DNA of 64,000 nt. Source: Thioflexithrix psekupsensis (GTDB lineage: Bacteria; Pseudomonadota; Gammaproteobacteria; Beggiatoales; Beggiatoaceae). The DNA is taken from assembly GCF_002149925.1 (NCBI RefSeq), contig NZ_MSLT01000023.1:1-64000 (forward strand), written 5' to 3'. Under the pieces are notes generated by a model. It saw nothing but the letters and a program-made list of their open reading frames with translations, did no database searches and was not told the DNA's origin. Every line of letters begins with the position of its first letter. Within the stretch, counting starts at the first letter, position 1. Positions 27,825-36,636 of the stretch are shown here, piece by piece. A program made the translations under genes and the position numbers.

Positions 27825-30800
27825 TTAAGCCGCCGAAATTAATATATCAGCTAAAGTTTCTTGCACCAACAATTCATCATCAAAAGCGTGCATATTTTCC
27901 AATGTATCTAGTAATTGTTGGATATTAAAACTATTTTTATTTAAAGTCGTTATTAACGGATCAGTTAATGCGGCTTGTAAAGCATGGCGTAAAGCCGAAG
28001 AAGGCAGCGAGGTGGAATGGTTTCTATTTTGGCGACAATCTTGGCTGTCTAATGCACCTAAATAAACCACTCGATACGTATATTCATCCACAGCCAATTC
28101 ACTTAAACTGGGCAGAGCCTGATCTAAATATTGATTGCAACGTTGACAGCCATCAAGATAATGCACTGCGCAGCGAAATAATTCTTGAATTAAATATTCT
28201 GGATTGGATAAAGAAAGAGCTTGTTTTAAATCATCAGCTAAAGTATGTTTAGTTTGAATAATTTGCCAGAGGCGATATTGTCCATCACGTTGTTCAGCAA
28301 TGGCCAGATAATGTTTGTCCGATAATAAGTCAATAAATTGTAAATGAATGGCACTTTGCATTCGCAAAATATGGCGCGCTTGTTCTAAATCATTAAATAG
28401 CCAATGGCTGCGAGAAAAACACTGCCATTCTGGGCTATTTAAGTGCCATGTATCATTATCGATTAATTGGGGTCTTAGGGAGTGTTGATTAAGTTGTTGC
28501 AACACTTCTCGTCCAGAAATTGGCGGCCAAATCCACTGATAACCGGTTGTTTCATCGGGAAAAGCAGGCAGGCGTTTGTAGGTTTTTTCTGGTATTTTTT
28601 CAGGAATAGCGGCAATTTGTTCTAGCTGTTGCAATTCGCTAGAAATTTCAGATAATTCTTGAGTTAAGCTAGACAATTCTTTAACTAAAGGTTCTTCCGT
28701 AAACTCAGGTTCTTCTAATAAATCCGATTCTAAATCAATTGATTCAGGATAGTCTTCATCATTCAAATCATCATTTTCATCGCCAATCAATTCTTCTGAC
28801 AATTGCGATAATTCTTCAACCAATTCAACAGGTAAATCTTCACCAATTTCCTCATCTAATTCAGACGGTAATTCTGCTAATTCTTCTGGTAAGTCTTCAG
28901 TAATGTCATCATCTAAATCAACAGGTAAAGTTTCATCATCAGACGGCAATTCTGCTAATTCATCTGGTAAATCTTCAGTAATGTTATCATCTAAATCAAC
29001 AGGTAAAGTTTCATCATCAGACGGTAATTCTGCTAATTCTTCTGGTAAATCTTCAATAATGTCATCATCTAAATCAACAGGTAAAGTTTCATCATCAGAC
29101 GGCAATTCTGCTAATTCTTCTTCTAATTCTGCGGGTAAATCCTCAGTAATGTCATCATCTAAATCAACAGGTAAAAGTTCATCATTAGACGGTAATTCTG
29201 CTAATTCTTCTGGTAAATCTTCAATAATGTCATCATCTAAATCGACAGGTAAAGTTTCATCATCATCAGACGGCAATTCTGCTAATTCATCTGGTAAATC
29301 TTCAGTAATGTCATCATCTAAATCGACAGGTAAAGTTTCATCGTCAGACGGTAATTCTGCTAATTCTTCTGGTAAATCTTCGTTAATGTCATCACCTAAA
29401 TCAACAGGTAAAGTTTCATCATCATCAGATGGTAATTCTGCTAATTCTTCTGGTAAATCTTCAATAATGTCATCTTCTAAATCAACAGGTAAAAGTTCAT
29501 TATCAGACGGTAATTCTGCTAATTCTTCTGGTAAATCTTCAATAATGTCATCATCTAAATCGACAGGTAAAAGTTCATCATCAGACGGTAATTCTGCTAA
29601 TTCTTCTGGTAAATCTTCAGTAATGTCATCTTCTAAATCGACAGGTAAAAGTTCATCATCAGACGGTAATTCTGCTAATTCTTCTGGTAAATCTTCAGTA
29701 ATGTCATCATCTAAATCGACAGGTAAAGTTTCATCATCAGATGGCAATTCTGCTAATTCTTCTGGTAAATCTTCAGTAATGTCATCATCTAAATCAACAG
29801 GTAAAGTTTCATCATCAGACGGTAATTCTGCTAATTCTTCTGGTAAATCTTCAATAATGTCATCATCTAAATCGACAGGTAAAAGTTCATCATCAGATGG
29901 CAATTCTGCTAATTCTTCTGGTAAATCTTCGTTAATGTCATCATCTAAATGAACAGGTAAAGTTTCATCATCAGATGGTAATTCTGCTAATTCTTCTGGT
30001 AAATCTTCAATAATGTCATCATCTAAATCGACAGGTAAAAGTTCATCATCAGACGGCAATTCTGCTAATTCTTCTGGTAAATCTTCGTTAATGTCATCAT
30101 CTAAATCGACAGGTAAAGTTTCATCGTCAGACGACAATTCTGCTAATTCTTCTGGTAAATCTTCAATAATGTCATCTTCTAAATCAACAGGTAAAGTTTC
30201 ATCATCAGACGGCAATTCTGCTAATTCTTCTGGTAAATCTTCAGTAATGTCATTATCTAAATCGACAGGTAAAGTTTCATCATCAGATGGCAATTCTGCT
30301 AATTCTTCTGGTAAATCTTCGTTAATGTCATCATCTAAATGAACAGGTAAAGTTTCATCATCAGATGGTAATTCTGCTAATTCTTCTGGTAAATCTTCGT
30401 TAATGTCATCATCTAAATCGACAGGTAAAGTTTCATCGTCATCAGATGGTAATTCTGCTAATTCATCTGGTGAATCTTCAGTAATGTCATCATCTAAATC
30501 AACGGGTAAAGTTTCATCATCAGACGGTAATTCTGCTAATTCTTCTGGTAAATCTTCAGTAATGTCATCATCTAAATCGACAGGTAAAGTTTCATCGTCA
30601 GACGGTAATTCTACTAATTCATCTTCTAAATCAGCAGGCAAATCTTCACTCATTTCCTCATCTAAATCAGACGGCAATTCTGCCAATTCATCTTCCAATT
30701 CAGGTAAATCTACTAACTCCTCAGAACCATCTAATAATAAAGGAGATTCAGCTTGTTGTAATAAATGAATTTCGCCAAAAACTCCAGAGACTCGTAAAGC

Positions 30801-31487
30801 TTCTATTTCCGCCTGAGATAATTTTTCAGTTTCTCCATCCGCATCTAATGAACGCAATAAAGCCTCTCCTGAATCAATTTCAGGCTTACCATATTGCATT
30901 TTTCCCGATTCCATTAACTTTCCTGCTCGCTCCACCGCTAGACGCACAGCGACCACAAAAGATTCCCGCACACCTTTACCCAAAGTTGCACTTGATTCCA
31001 CAATCATTAACGAAGGAAACGACTCAGTAAATAACTCTGACAATTCCGATGCAGATAACGCGCCTTCAACATCTTGTTTATTCGCTTGAATCATGAACGG
31101 AATATTTTTTTCAGAATTTTGTAATAACGTCGCCATTTCTTGAAAACGCAACATCGCCTCGTCTAATTCAGGATTGCTCGCATCCAAGACGAATACCACC
31201 ACATCCGCGCTGTCTAACAACAAATGCCGACGTTCCCGCAATGGCAATTGCGCAGGTACACTGACCAATTGACATGAAATACCGTAACCACGAAAAAAAC
31301 CACCAACGTATTCCATCCAATCAAAATATAAAGTGCGTCCCATCGTTTCTTTAGGTGAAAAAACCTGCGTGGCTTTACCCAAAATATTGCCTAGTGCTTG
31401 AATTGTCGTGGTTTTTCCAGAAAAAGGCAGACCATCATACACAATACGCAACACCACAACATTTTTATCGGTATCAATAATAGCCAT
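27825..31487 (-). CDS. MglA-like small GTPase fused to a giant acidic repeat region and a C-terminal domain
   Basis: 1220 residues. Residues 1-200 form a Ras/Arf-like GTPase: P-loop G19xxxxGK25T26, 'SVPAQ' near 76 (MglA-type switch 2 normally has VPGQ), 'NKQD' at 136-139 and 'SSAT' near 156. Residues about 260-880 are 22 near-identical 26-residue acidic units plus degenerate ends. Residues about 930-1220 form an unrecognised alpha/beta domain with 'CQRCNQ'. MglA GTPases control cell polarity and gliding in other bacteria. The Gly-to-Ala change in switch 2 could affect hydrolysis. No MglB/roadblock gene is next to it. Confidence 0.85.
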   Translation of the reverse strand: MAIIDTDKNVVVLRIVYDGLPFSGKTTTIQALGNILGKATQVFSPKETMGRTLYFDWMEYVGGFFRGYGISCQLVSVPAQLPLRERRHLLLDSADVVVFVLDASNPELDEAMLRFQEMATLLQNSEKNIPFMIQANKQDVEGALSASELSELFTESFPSLMIVESSATLGKGVRESFVVAVRLAVERAGKLMESGKMQYGKPEIDSGEALLRSLDADGETEKLSQAEIEALRVSGVFGEIHLLQQAESPLLLDGSEELVDLPELEDELAELPSDLDEEMSEDLPADLEDELVELPSDDETLPVDLDDDITEDLPEELAELPSDDETLPVDLDDDITEDSPDELAELPSDDDETLPVDLDDDINEDLPEELAELPSDDETLPVHLDDDINEDLPEELAELPSDDETLPVDLDNDITEDLPEELAELPSDDETLPVDLEDDIIEDLPEELAELSSDDETLPVDLDDDINEDLPEELAELPSDDELLPVDLDDDIIEDLPEELAELPSDDETLPVHLDDDINEDLPEELAELPSDDELLPVDLDDDIIEDLPEELAELPSDDETLPVDLDDDITEDLPEELAELPSDDETLPVDLDDDITEDLPEELAELPSDDELLPVDLEDDITEDLPEELAELPSDDELLPVDLDDDIIEDLPEELAELPSDNELLPVDLEDDIIEDLPEELAELPSDDDETLPVDLGDDINEDLPEELAELPSDDETLPVDLDDDITEDLPDELAELPSDDDETLPVDLDDDIIEDLPEELAELPSNDELLPVDLDDDITEDLPAELEEELAELPSDDETLPVDLDDDIIEDLPEELAELPSDDETLPVDLDDNITEDLPDELAELPSDDETLPVDLDDDITEDLPEELAELPSELDEEIGEDLPVELVEELSQLSEELIGDENDDLNDEDYPESIDLESDLLEEPEFTEEPLVKELSSLTQELSEISSELQQLEQIAAIPEKIPEKTYKRLPAFPDETTGYQWIWPPISGREVLQQLNQHSLRPQLIDNDTWHLNSPEWQCFSRSHWLFNDLEQARHILRMQSAIHLQFIDLLSDKHYLAIAEQRDGQYRLWQIIQTKHTLADDLKQALSLSNPEYLIQELFRCAVHYLDGCQRCNQYLDQALPSLSELAVDEYTYRVVYLGALDSQDCRQNRNHSTSLPSSALRHALQAALTDPLITTLNKNSFNIQQLLDTLENMHAFDDELLVQETLADILISAA
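28855..30640 (-). repeat. 78-bp in-frame tandem repeat, 22 core units
   Basis: Each unit encodes about 26 residues on the pattern SDDETLPVDLDDDI-TEDLPEELAELP. Variation is confined to a few positions (ET/EL, DL/HL, IT/II/IN) and to 3-bp insertions (extra D). Units are almost identical at DNA level, which points to recent expansion by slippage or unequal recombination. The opposite strand stays open for hundreds of codons only because of the repeat. Confidence 0.97.
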
Positions 31488-31638
31488 GCCTTGTCACTCT
31501 CTTTTTACTGATTATTTACTGATTTGCATTACCATAAATCGGTAACAATAAGGACGTAAAACTATAGCAGAATGGTACAAAATATAATAGAAGCAAAGAA
31601 AACAATACTGTCTTCACTTAAACCATCATTTGTCCCAA

Positions 31639-32559
31639 TCACTTTCGCTCTGCCACTCGCAAAATAGCACTGCGCGAGCGAGGATTTTGAGCAATTTCTT
31701 CTGCACTGGGACGAATAGATTTACCAATTGGAATTAATGCAGGATTTAATTGCGCAATAGTCACCGGCACAGATGCAGGATAATCGTCTCCTTTCGCCGC
31801 CGAACGAATAAAACGTTTCACCAAACGATCTTCTAAAGAATGAAAACTAATAATGGCTAAACGCCCATTCGGAGCTAATGCAGAAATTAATTGAGATAAA
31901 ACAGCCGCTAATTGTTCTAATTCTTGATTAATAAAAATGCGTAAGGCTTGAAAAGTTTGGGTGGCGGGATGTTTATCTTTTGGCCAAGCGGGATGTGCGG
32001 CGGCGACCACTTCGGCCAATTGTCGAGTGTGAGTGATGGGCGCGGTATCGCGGGCGGCGACAATGGCTTTAGCGATGCGTTTAGCGTGTTTTTCTTCGCC
32101 ATATTCGGCTAAAACATGAGCAATATCACTTAATTTTGCCCGTGCCAACCAAGCAGCGACTCCCTCGCCATGTTGCGTATCCATGCGCATATCAAGTAAT
32201 CCATCACGCAAAAAACTAAAACCCCGTTCAGGATCATCAAGTTGCGGTGAAGAAACACCTAAATCCAATAAAATTCCATCCACCTGTCCCACGCGATTTA
32301 AAGCCTGCAATCGCTCGCATAATTCAGCAAAACAGGCATGTTCGATGGAAAAACGCCCATCTTCAGCCGCCAATTGCTGTCCTGCGCTAATTGCGCTCCA
32401 ATCGCGGTCAAAAGCCTGTAAACGCCCTGAGGCATTCAATTGGCTTAAAATAGCGCGGCTGTGTCCGCCGCGGCCGAAAGTACCATCAATGTAATAGCCA
32501 TCGGGTTTAATACGTAAAGCGGCCAATACTTCATGGAGTAAAACAGGTTGGTGCTGCAT
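31639..32559 (-). CDS. rsmH: 16S rRNA (cytosine-1402-N4)-methyltransferase
   Basis: 306 residues. RsmH (MraW) methylates N4 of C1402 in 16S rRNA. Motifs: 'HQPVLLHEVLAAL' start, SAM loop 'DGTFGRGGHSRAIL' near 25, 'LLDLGVSSPQLDDPERGFSF' near 98, 'QALRIFINQELEQL', 'ISFHSLEDRLVKRF' and the basic tail 'NPRSRSAILRVAE'. It usually heads the division/cell-wall cluster before ftsL; here the next gene is the repeat GTPase, so it is detached from that cluster. Confidence 0.97.
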   Translation of the reverse strand: MQHQPVLLHEVLAALRIKPDGYYIDGTFGRGGHSRAILSQLNASGRLQAFDRDWSAISAGQQLAAEDGRFSIEHACFAELCERLQALNRVGQVDGILLDLGVSSPQLDDPERGFSFLRDGLLDMRMDTQHGEGVAAWLARAKLSDIAHVLAEYGEEKHAKRIAKAIVAARDTAPITHTRQLAEVVAAAHPAWPKDKHPATQTFQALRIFINQELEQLAAVLSQLISALAPNGRLAIISFHSLEDRLVKRFIRSAAKGDDYPASVPVTIAQLNPALIPIGKSIRPSAEEIAQNPRSRSAILRVAERK

Positions 32560-32584
32560 AAAATTTCTTTAAAAAAACAAGCAA

Positions 32585-33436
32585 TTATCGCGTCAATGCC
32601 ACATTATCAATTAATCGAGTTCGACCCAATTTCGCAGCGGCCAATATTCTCACGGAAGTATCTATTTGCAAATTTGCCTCCACCAAAGTCATAGGATGAC
32701 AAATACGCACATAATCGGGTTCAAAATTCGCTTGTTTTAACCGTTCTTTAGCCATTTGTTCTAACAACAAATTATTATTTTCCCCCTGTTCAATTCGCGC
32801 CACCGTTTCTAACAAAGTTTGGTACAAAACAGGGGCATATTGTCGTTGTTCGGGAGTTAAATATTGATTGCGAGAACTTAATGCTAAACCATCCGATTCG
32901 CGCACAATAGGCGCGGAAATAATCGAAACAGGTAAATAAAGATCAGTCACCATTTGTTTAATAATGGTTAATTGCTGATAATCTTTTTCACCAAAAATCG
33001 CATAATCTGGCCGAATTAAATTAAATAATTTACACACAATAGTGGTTACGCCCTGAAAATGCTGTGGCCGACTCATGCCACACAATAATTCTCCTAAATG
33101 CGGCACCATCACTCGCGTGCTATTATTTTCACCTTGGGGATATAAATCAGTTACACTGGGCGCGAAAACAAAAGACACGCCCAATGCAGCTAATTTTTCA
33201 CAATCTGCGGCTAATGTACGGGGGTATTGTTGATAATCTTCGCCCACTCCAAATTGCAAGGGATTGACGAAAATACTGACCATCACTTCTTGCGCGGTGG
33301 CTTGTGCTAAACGAACCAGTTGCAAATGGCCTTCATGTAAATTACCCATTGTCGGCACTAATGCCAATGGCGCGTCATTCTTACGCCATGACATGAATTG
33401 ATCAGTTAATTCATTGACCGAATGGATTATTTTCAT
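32585..33436 (-). CDS. panC: Pantothenate synthetase
   Basis: 283 residues. It joins pantoate and beta-alanine using ATP. Motifs: 'LVPTMGNLHEGHLQLV' (HxGH nucleotide-binding) near 27, 'SIFVNPLQFGVGEDYQQYPR', 'FGEKDYQQLTIIKQMV' and 'SSRNQYL'. The ATG at 33436 is chosen because the family starts at 'MKIIHSVNEL'; an upstream in-frame ATG adds a poor hydrophobic stretch. The panB gene is not adjacent. Confidence 0.97.
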   Translation of the reverse strand: MKIIHSVNELTDQFMSWRKNDAPLALVPTMGNLHEGHLQLVRLAQATAQEVMVSIFVNPLQFGVGEDYQQYPRTLAADCEKLAALGVSFVFAPSVTDLYPQGENNSTRVMVPHLGELLCGMSRPQHFQGVTTIVCKLFNLIRPDYAIFGEKDYQQLTIIKQMVTDLYLPVSIISAPIVRESDGLALSSRNQYLTPEQRQYAPVLYQTLLETVARIEQGENNNLLLEQMAKERLKQANFEPDYVRICHPMTLVEANLQIDTSVRILAAAKLGRTRLIDNVALTR

Positions 33437-33464
33437 GATGACAATGGCAACCTCAATTAAAAAG

Positions 33465-33860
33465 TTAATGATCCGAAGAAGCAGTAAAAATTTCAAACTG
33501 AACTTCTGCTAATTGTTGATATAATTCTTCGATTAATGCCGTCATATCGACCGCCTCACTGTCAGGACGTATAAATTCCACCCCGACTTCGTACAGTGTG
33601 CCTTCTTGCGTTTCTCGGTGCGGACGACACCACACCACTTTCCCTTGTAACTCCTGAATATCTAAGGAAAAATCCAAAGGAATCGGCCACAAAATGCGCA
33701 ATTTTGTACCCAGCGGCCACGCCGCCTCCGATTCAAATGCAAGCCCTCCTTCTCCGATATTGAGCAAACATTGCAAACGCTGAGGCTCATTACCCGCATG
33801 TATCCGCACAGGAATACTGCTGGAATGACGCAGAAAACGACGTTTTTCCAGATCAACCAT
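33465..33860 (-). CDS. PilZ-domain protein
   Basis: 131 residues. A PilZ fold spans residues about 5-100: 'KRRFLRHSSSIPVRI' holds the RxxxR c-di-GMP motif (R8 and R11-type spacing), and 'NIGEGGLAFES' replaces the second (D/N)xSxxG motif with G in place of S. It probably binds cyclic di-GMP, or did so before that change. It starts right after the Slr1658-type ATPase gene (3-base gap), implying shared transcription and a common signalling role. Confidence 0.82.
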   Translation of the reverse strand: MVDLEKRRFLRHSSSIPVRIHAGNEPQRLQCLLNIGEGGLAFESEAAWPLGTKLRILWPIPLDFSLDIQELQGKVVWCRPHRETQEGTLYEVGVEFIRPDSEAVDMTALIEELYQQLAEVQFEIFTASSDH

Positions 33861-33863
33861 TCA

Positions 33864-34514
33864 CTAAACACTCCTTAAAAAAAATACGGTTTCATTTTGT
33901 TTCGCCTGGATTTCCCACAAAAAAAGTGCCACTCTGGTCGTCACCCAGTGCATTTGTGGACAGTCGCTTTCAAATTTCCAGCCTAAACGTGCTGGATAAT
34001 CGCATAAAATACTCAAAAAACCCAACCCAGAATGATGTCCTGCATGGGCTGCATTGATTTCCATTTGTTGAAAATAAAGATCATGTGGATTGGCATTTAG
34101 CAATTTGGTGATATATTCCTTAAATACCGCCACTCGATTTTCATCAATATTATTTCTCACATAAAAGACCACTTGATCTTCCAATAAATGAAAGCGAATT
34201 GTCACAGAACTGTTTTTACATTCGCTGTGAAATTTCATGGCATTTTCTAACAGTTCATTAGCAATATATTTCACAGCAACAAAACGATTTTTACTGATCG
34301 CTTTAGGCTCATTATCGACCACAAAAAAATTAAGCATGTAACCTGCAATAAAATCAGCCGATAATCCGTTATTACGCCAACGTTGTTGAATAGGAATATT
34401 GGTGGGCGAAAAACTAATCATTAAATATTCAGTTTCTTTTGGGTCAATATCCACGTAATGACCAAAATACTGCACATTCTCATCGCCTATCATAAAACAT
34501 GTTTGTATTGTCAT
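33864..34514 (-). CDS. Slr1658/SiaB-type (DUF6272-like) ATPase-fold regulator
   Basis: 216 residues from ATG at 34514, with aaagg 9 bases upstream. 'FSPTNIPIQQRWRNNGLSAD' is characteristic of the Slr1658 superfamily, and an HSP90-type ATP site shows as N-box 'IANELLENAMKF' near 92 and 'SGLGFLSI' near 165. SiaB proteins of this class phosphorylate an anti-sigma-antagonist-like partner in pathways linked to cyclic di-GMP. A PilZ gene follows directly. The expected SiaC/STAS-like substrate is not found next to it; the 98-residue upstream protein is of another type. Confidence 0.7.
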   Translation of the reverse strand: MTIQTCFMIGDENVQYFGHYVDIDPKETEYLMISFSPTNIPIQQRWRNNGLSADFIAGYMLNFFVVDNEPKAISKNRFVAVKYIANELLENAMKFHSECKNSSVTIRFHLLEDQVVFYVRNNIDENRVAVFKEYITKLLNANPHDLYFQQMEINAAHAGHHSGLGFLSILCDYPARLGWKFESDCPQMHWVTTRVALFLWEIQAKQNETVFFLRSV

Positions 34515-34604
34515 TACCAAATACCTTTATGAACAAAACAACCGCCTCACCTTGCTGTGTGTAAGCGGCATATTGACAAACGGAATAACGACATTATTTT
34601 ATTT

Positions 34605-34901
34605 TTAATGTTGTTCTTGCACTTCTTTAATCCAATCAGAGGGAGACAGCTCATCAAGTACAATTGCATAGGTATTGTAATTGTACGGATTACGAGATAA
34701 ATCATTCAAAGTCACTTGCGACTCGTCCAATTCGGGGACGGGAATAAAAGGCAACATCGGGCGCACGCCACACAAGTGCATCTGCACCCGATCCGCAAAA
34801 TATTTGCAAATCGACCAGCGAGAAAGGCGATATAAATTCAGCCATAATTCTCTTTTTAAACATAATTCTTCATATTTCTCAGGCGACATTAAGGTGTGCA
34901 T
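34605..34901 (-). CDS. Small conserved-looking protein of unknown function
   Basis: 98 residues; ATG with gagga upstream. Aromatic- and leucine-rich N-terminal half ('ELWLNLYRLSRWSICKYFADRV'-type helix, residues about 18-40) and a C-terminal tail ending 'SDWIKEVQEQH'. I do not recognise a family. It lies 84 bases upstream of the Slr1658-type gene on the same strand and could be part of the same signalling unit. Confidence 0.6.
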   Translation of the reverse strand: MHTLMSPEKYEELCLKRELWLNLYRLSRWSICKYFADRVQMHLCGVRPMLPFIPVPELDESQVTLNDLSRNPYNYNTYAIVLDELSPSDWIKEVQEQH

Positions 34902-34981
34902 GATCTGAGTTCCTCCTTCTTATTTTGATTTTTATTGGCCGTTTTCTTTAAAACAGAATCATAACTAATTAATGCTACGAA

Positions 34982-35329
34982 TTAATCACACGGGGATGAT
35001 TCTGCGAAATGCACGGCAAGCCAGAGGGTATTTTCTGCTGTCCACGCGATGCGGTGCCGTTGTCGCGGGGCGATGCGGCAATAGTCGCCCGAATTGAGCA
35101 GGATGGTTTCCGTGTTTGTGTTATCTGTGAATTCTAAGGCCGCTTGCCCCCGGAGTAACACCACCCATTCGCTTTGAGGAGAATCGTACCAAAAATCAGG
35201 CGGAGACGCATAATGATGCGAAATAATCCGTTCGATCTGGCCACCCGATTCCTGAAGCAAAACTTCAAAATGTTCACTGGCCGATGGGATAGACGGTGTG
35301 TCAAACAAGTTGCCTTTAACTAACAACAT
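34982..35329 (-). CDS. Cupin-domain protein
   Basis: 115 residues from ATG at 35329 (a TTG 24 bases earlier is possible). A single cupin barrel: 'ASPPDFWYDSPQSEWVVLLRGQA' followed by 'LNSGDYCRIAPRQRHRIAWT' supplies the two cupin motifs with possible metal ligands (E61-type glutamate, H97-type histidine). Substrate unknown. Same strand as the PilZ group but with a 77-base gap. Confidence 0.78.
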   Translation of the reverse strand: MLLVKGNLFDTPSIPSASEHFEVLLQESGGQIERIISHHYASPPDFWYDSPQSEWVVLLRGQAALEFTDNTNTETILLNSGDYCRIAPRQRHRIAWTAENTLWLAVHFAESSPCD

Positions 35330-35490
35330 AGTGCAATTTAGTGATTTGAGCAAATGTAACGAAATTTAAAAAGCATTTTAATGGAGTTACCGCACCACCG
35401 CAATGCAAAAATGGGAAAGCGGTCATGTGGAAATTTTCTTTTCTTTTTAGCCACCATTTTGAAGAATCATTAACGACGATGGGTCATGGT

Positions 35491-36561
35491 TCAATTTTTA
35501 CTACGCGCATCCAACCACTCCCCAATCTGGGCTGGCAATTCTTTTTGCGCCCGTTGGCTGACGTAAATACCAATATGACCGCCTTTAAAGGCAATTTCCT
35601 TATAATCATCCGTACCAATGTGGTGGCGCAAGGCAACAGAAGCCGACGGAGGAACTAAATGATCTTCTGTCGCGTAAATATTTAAAATGGGCATGGTTAA
35701 ATTTTTTAAATGCACGCGGCTCTCTCCAATAAAAACCTGCCCTTTAATCAAACGATTTTTTTGAAAAAAATGACGAATAAATTGCCGAAAAGCCTCACCG
35801 GCTTGATCAGGACTGTCAAAAATCCATTTTTCCATTCTTAAAAAATTCTTAGCCGATTCTTCGTCCGCTAAACTATCGACCATATCCAGATATTTTTGCC
35901 CTGTTAAACGGAATGGTTTCATGGATAAAAAAGTCCAGTTTAATAATTCACCGGGAATATTGCCTAAAGTATCCACCAATAAATCCACATCTAACTCTTG
36001 CACCCATTGGCTGAGTAAATTATCACTGGTTTTAAAATCAACGGGGGTCACCATGGTGATTAAATTGCAAATTTTATAAGGATAAAGCGCAGCATAACAA
36101 AGGCTAAATGTGCCGCCTTGACAGACACCTAATACATTAATTTTCTCCACCCCATGCCGTTTGCACACGGTACTCACGCAACGGTGCAAATAACCGCTAA
36201 TATAATCTTCTAAAGTCAGATAACGATCCGCGCCATCAGGATAACCCCAGTCGATTAAATACACATCTTGTCCCGCTTCTAATAAGCCGCGAATGGTGGA
36301 ACGATTGGCTTGTAAATCCAGCATATAAGGGCGATTCACCAGCGCGTACACAATCAGCAACGGCACCGGATTGGGATGTGCGACAATTGGAGTGTAACGG
36401 TATAACACTAATTTATCTTCTTGATAAACCGCTTCCCGCGCCAAACTGCCTACGGTGACTTCTTTGATCGTGGTCAACGTTTTCAGACCATCGCCCAATT
36501 TCTTGTTGAATTCCAACATGTCTTGTACGGCTTGATCAGGACGAATTTGAAACGGATTCAT
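35491..36561 (-). CDS. phaC: Class III poly(R)-hydroxyalkanoate synthase, catalytic subunit
   Basis: 356 residues, the short length of class III PhaC. The lipase-like box 'GVCQGG' holds nucleophile C147; the Asp and His of the triad appear in 'YATEDHLVPP' and 'GGHIGIYVS'. It polymerises hydroxyacyl-CoA on granule surfaces and needs PhaE. ATG with ggag upstream; phaE lies 75 bases upstream on the same strand. Confidence 0.95.
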   Translation of the reverse strand: MNPFQIRPDQAVQDMLEFNKKLGDGLKTLTTIKEVTVGSLAREAVYQEDKLVLYRYTPIVAHPNPVPLLIVYALVNRPYMLDLQANRSTIRGLLEAGQDVYLIDWGYPDGADRYLTLEDYISGYLHRCVSTVCKRHGVEKINVLGVCQGGTFSLCYAALYPYKICNLITMVTPVDFKTSDNLLSQWVQELDVDLLVDTLGNIPGELLNWTFLSMKPFRLTGQKYLDMVDSLADEESAKNFLRMEKWIFDSPDQAGEAFRQFIRHFFQKNRLIKGQVFIGESRVHLKNLTMPILNIYATEDHLVPPSASVALRHHIGTDDYKEIAFKGGHIGIYVSQRAQKELPAQIGEWLDARSKN

Positions 36562-36636
36562 GGAGTCATGTCTCCTTTGTTGTCGGGCGATTCGGTGGAA
36601 GTGGGAGGGACGGCAGGATCGCGGGTGCGAGGGGTT

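Noticed and set aside
28903-29952. Long plus-strand reading frame (349 codons, Ser/Lys-rich) opposite the GTPase repeats, with further pieces at 30013-30342 and 30403-30768
   Set aside because: It is the antisense of the 78-bp repeat; the unit is a multiple of three with no stops, so openness is automatic. No ribosome site or folded domain.
28855-30640. CRISPR array
   Set aside because: Units are contiguous 78-bp copies without unique spacers, in frame with a gene, and no cas genes are near.
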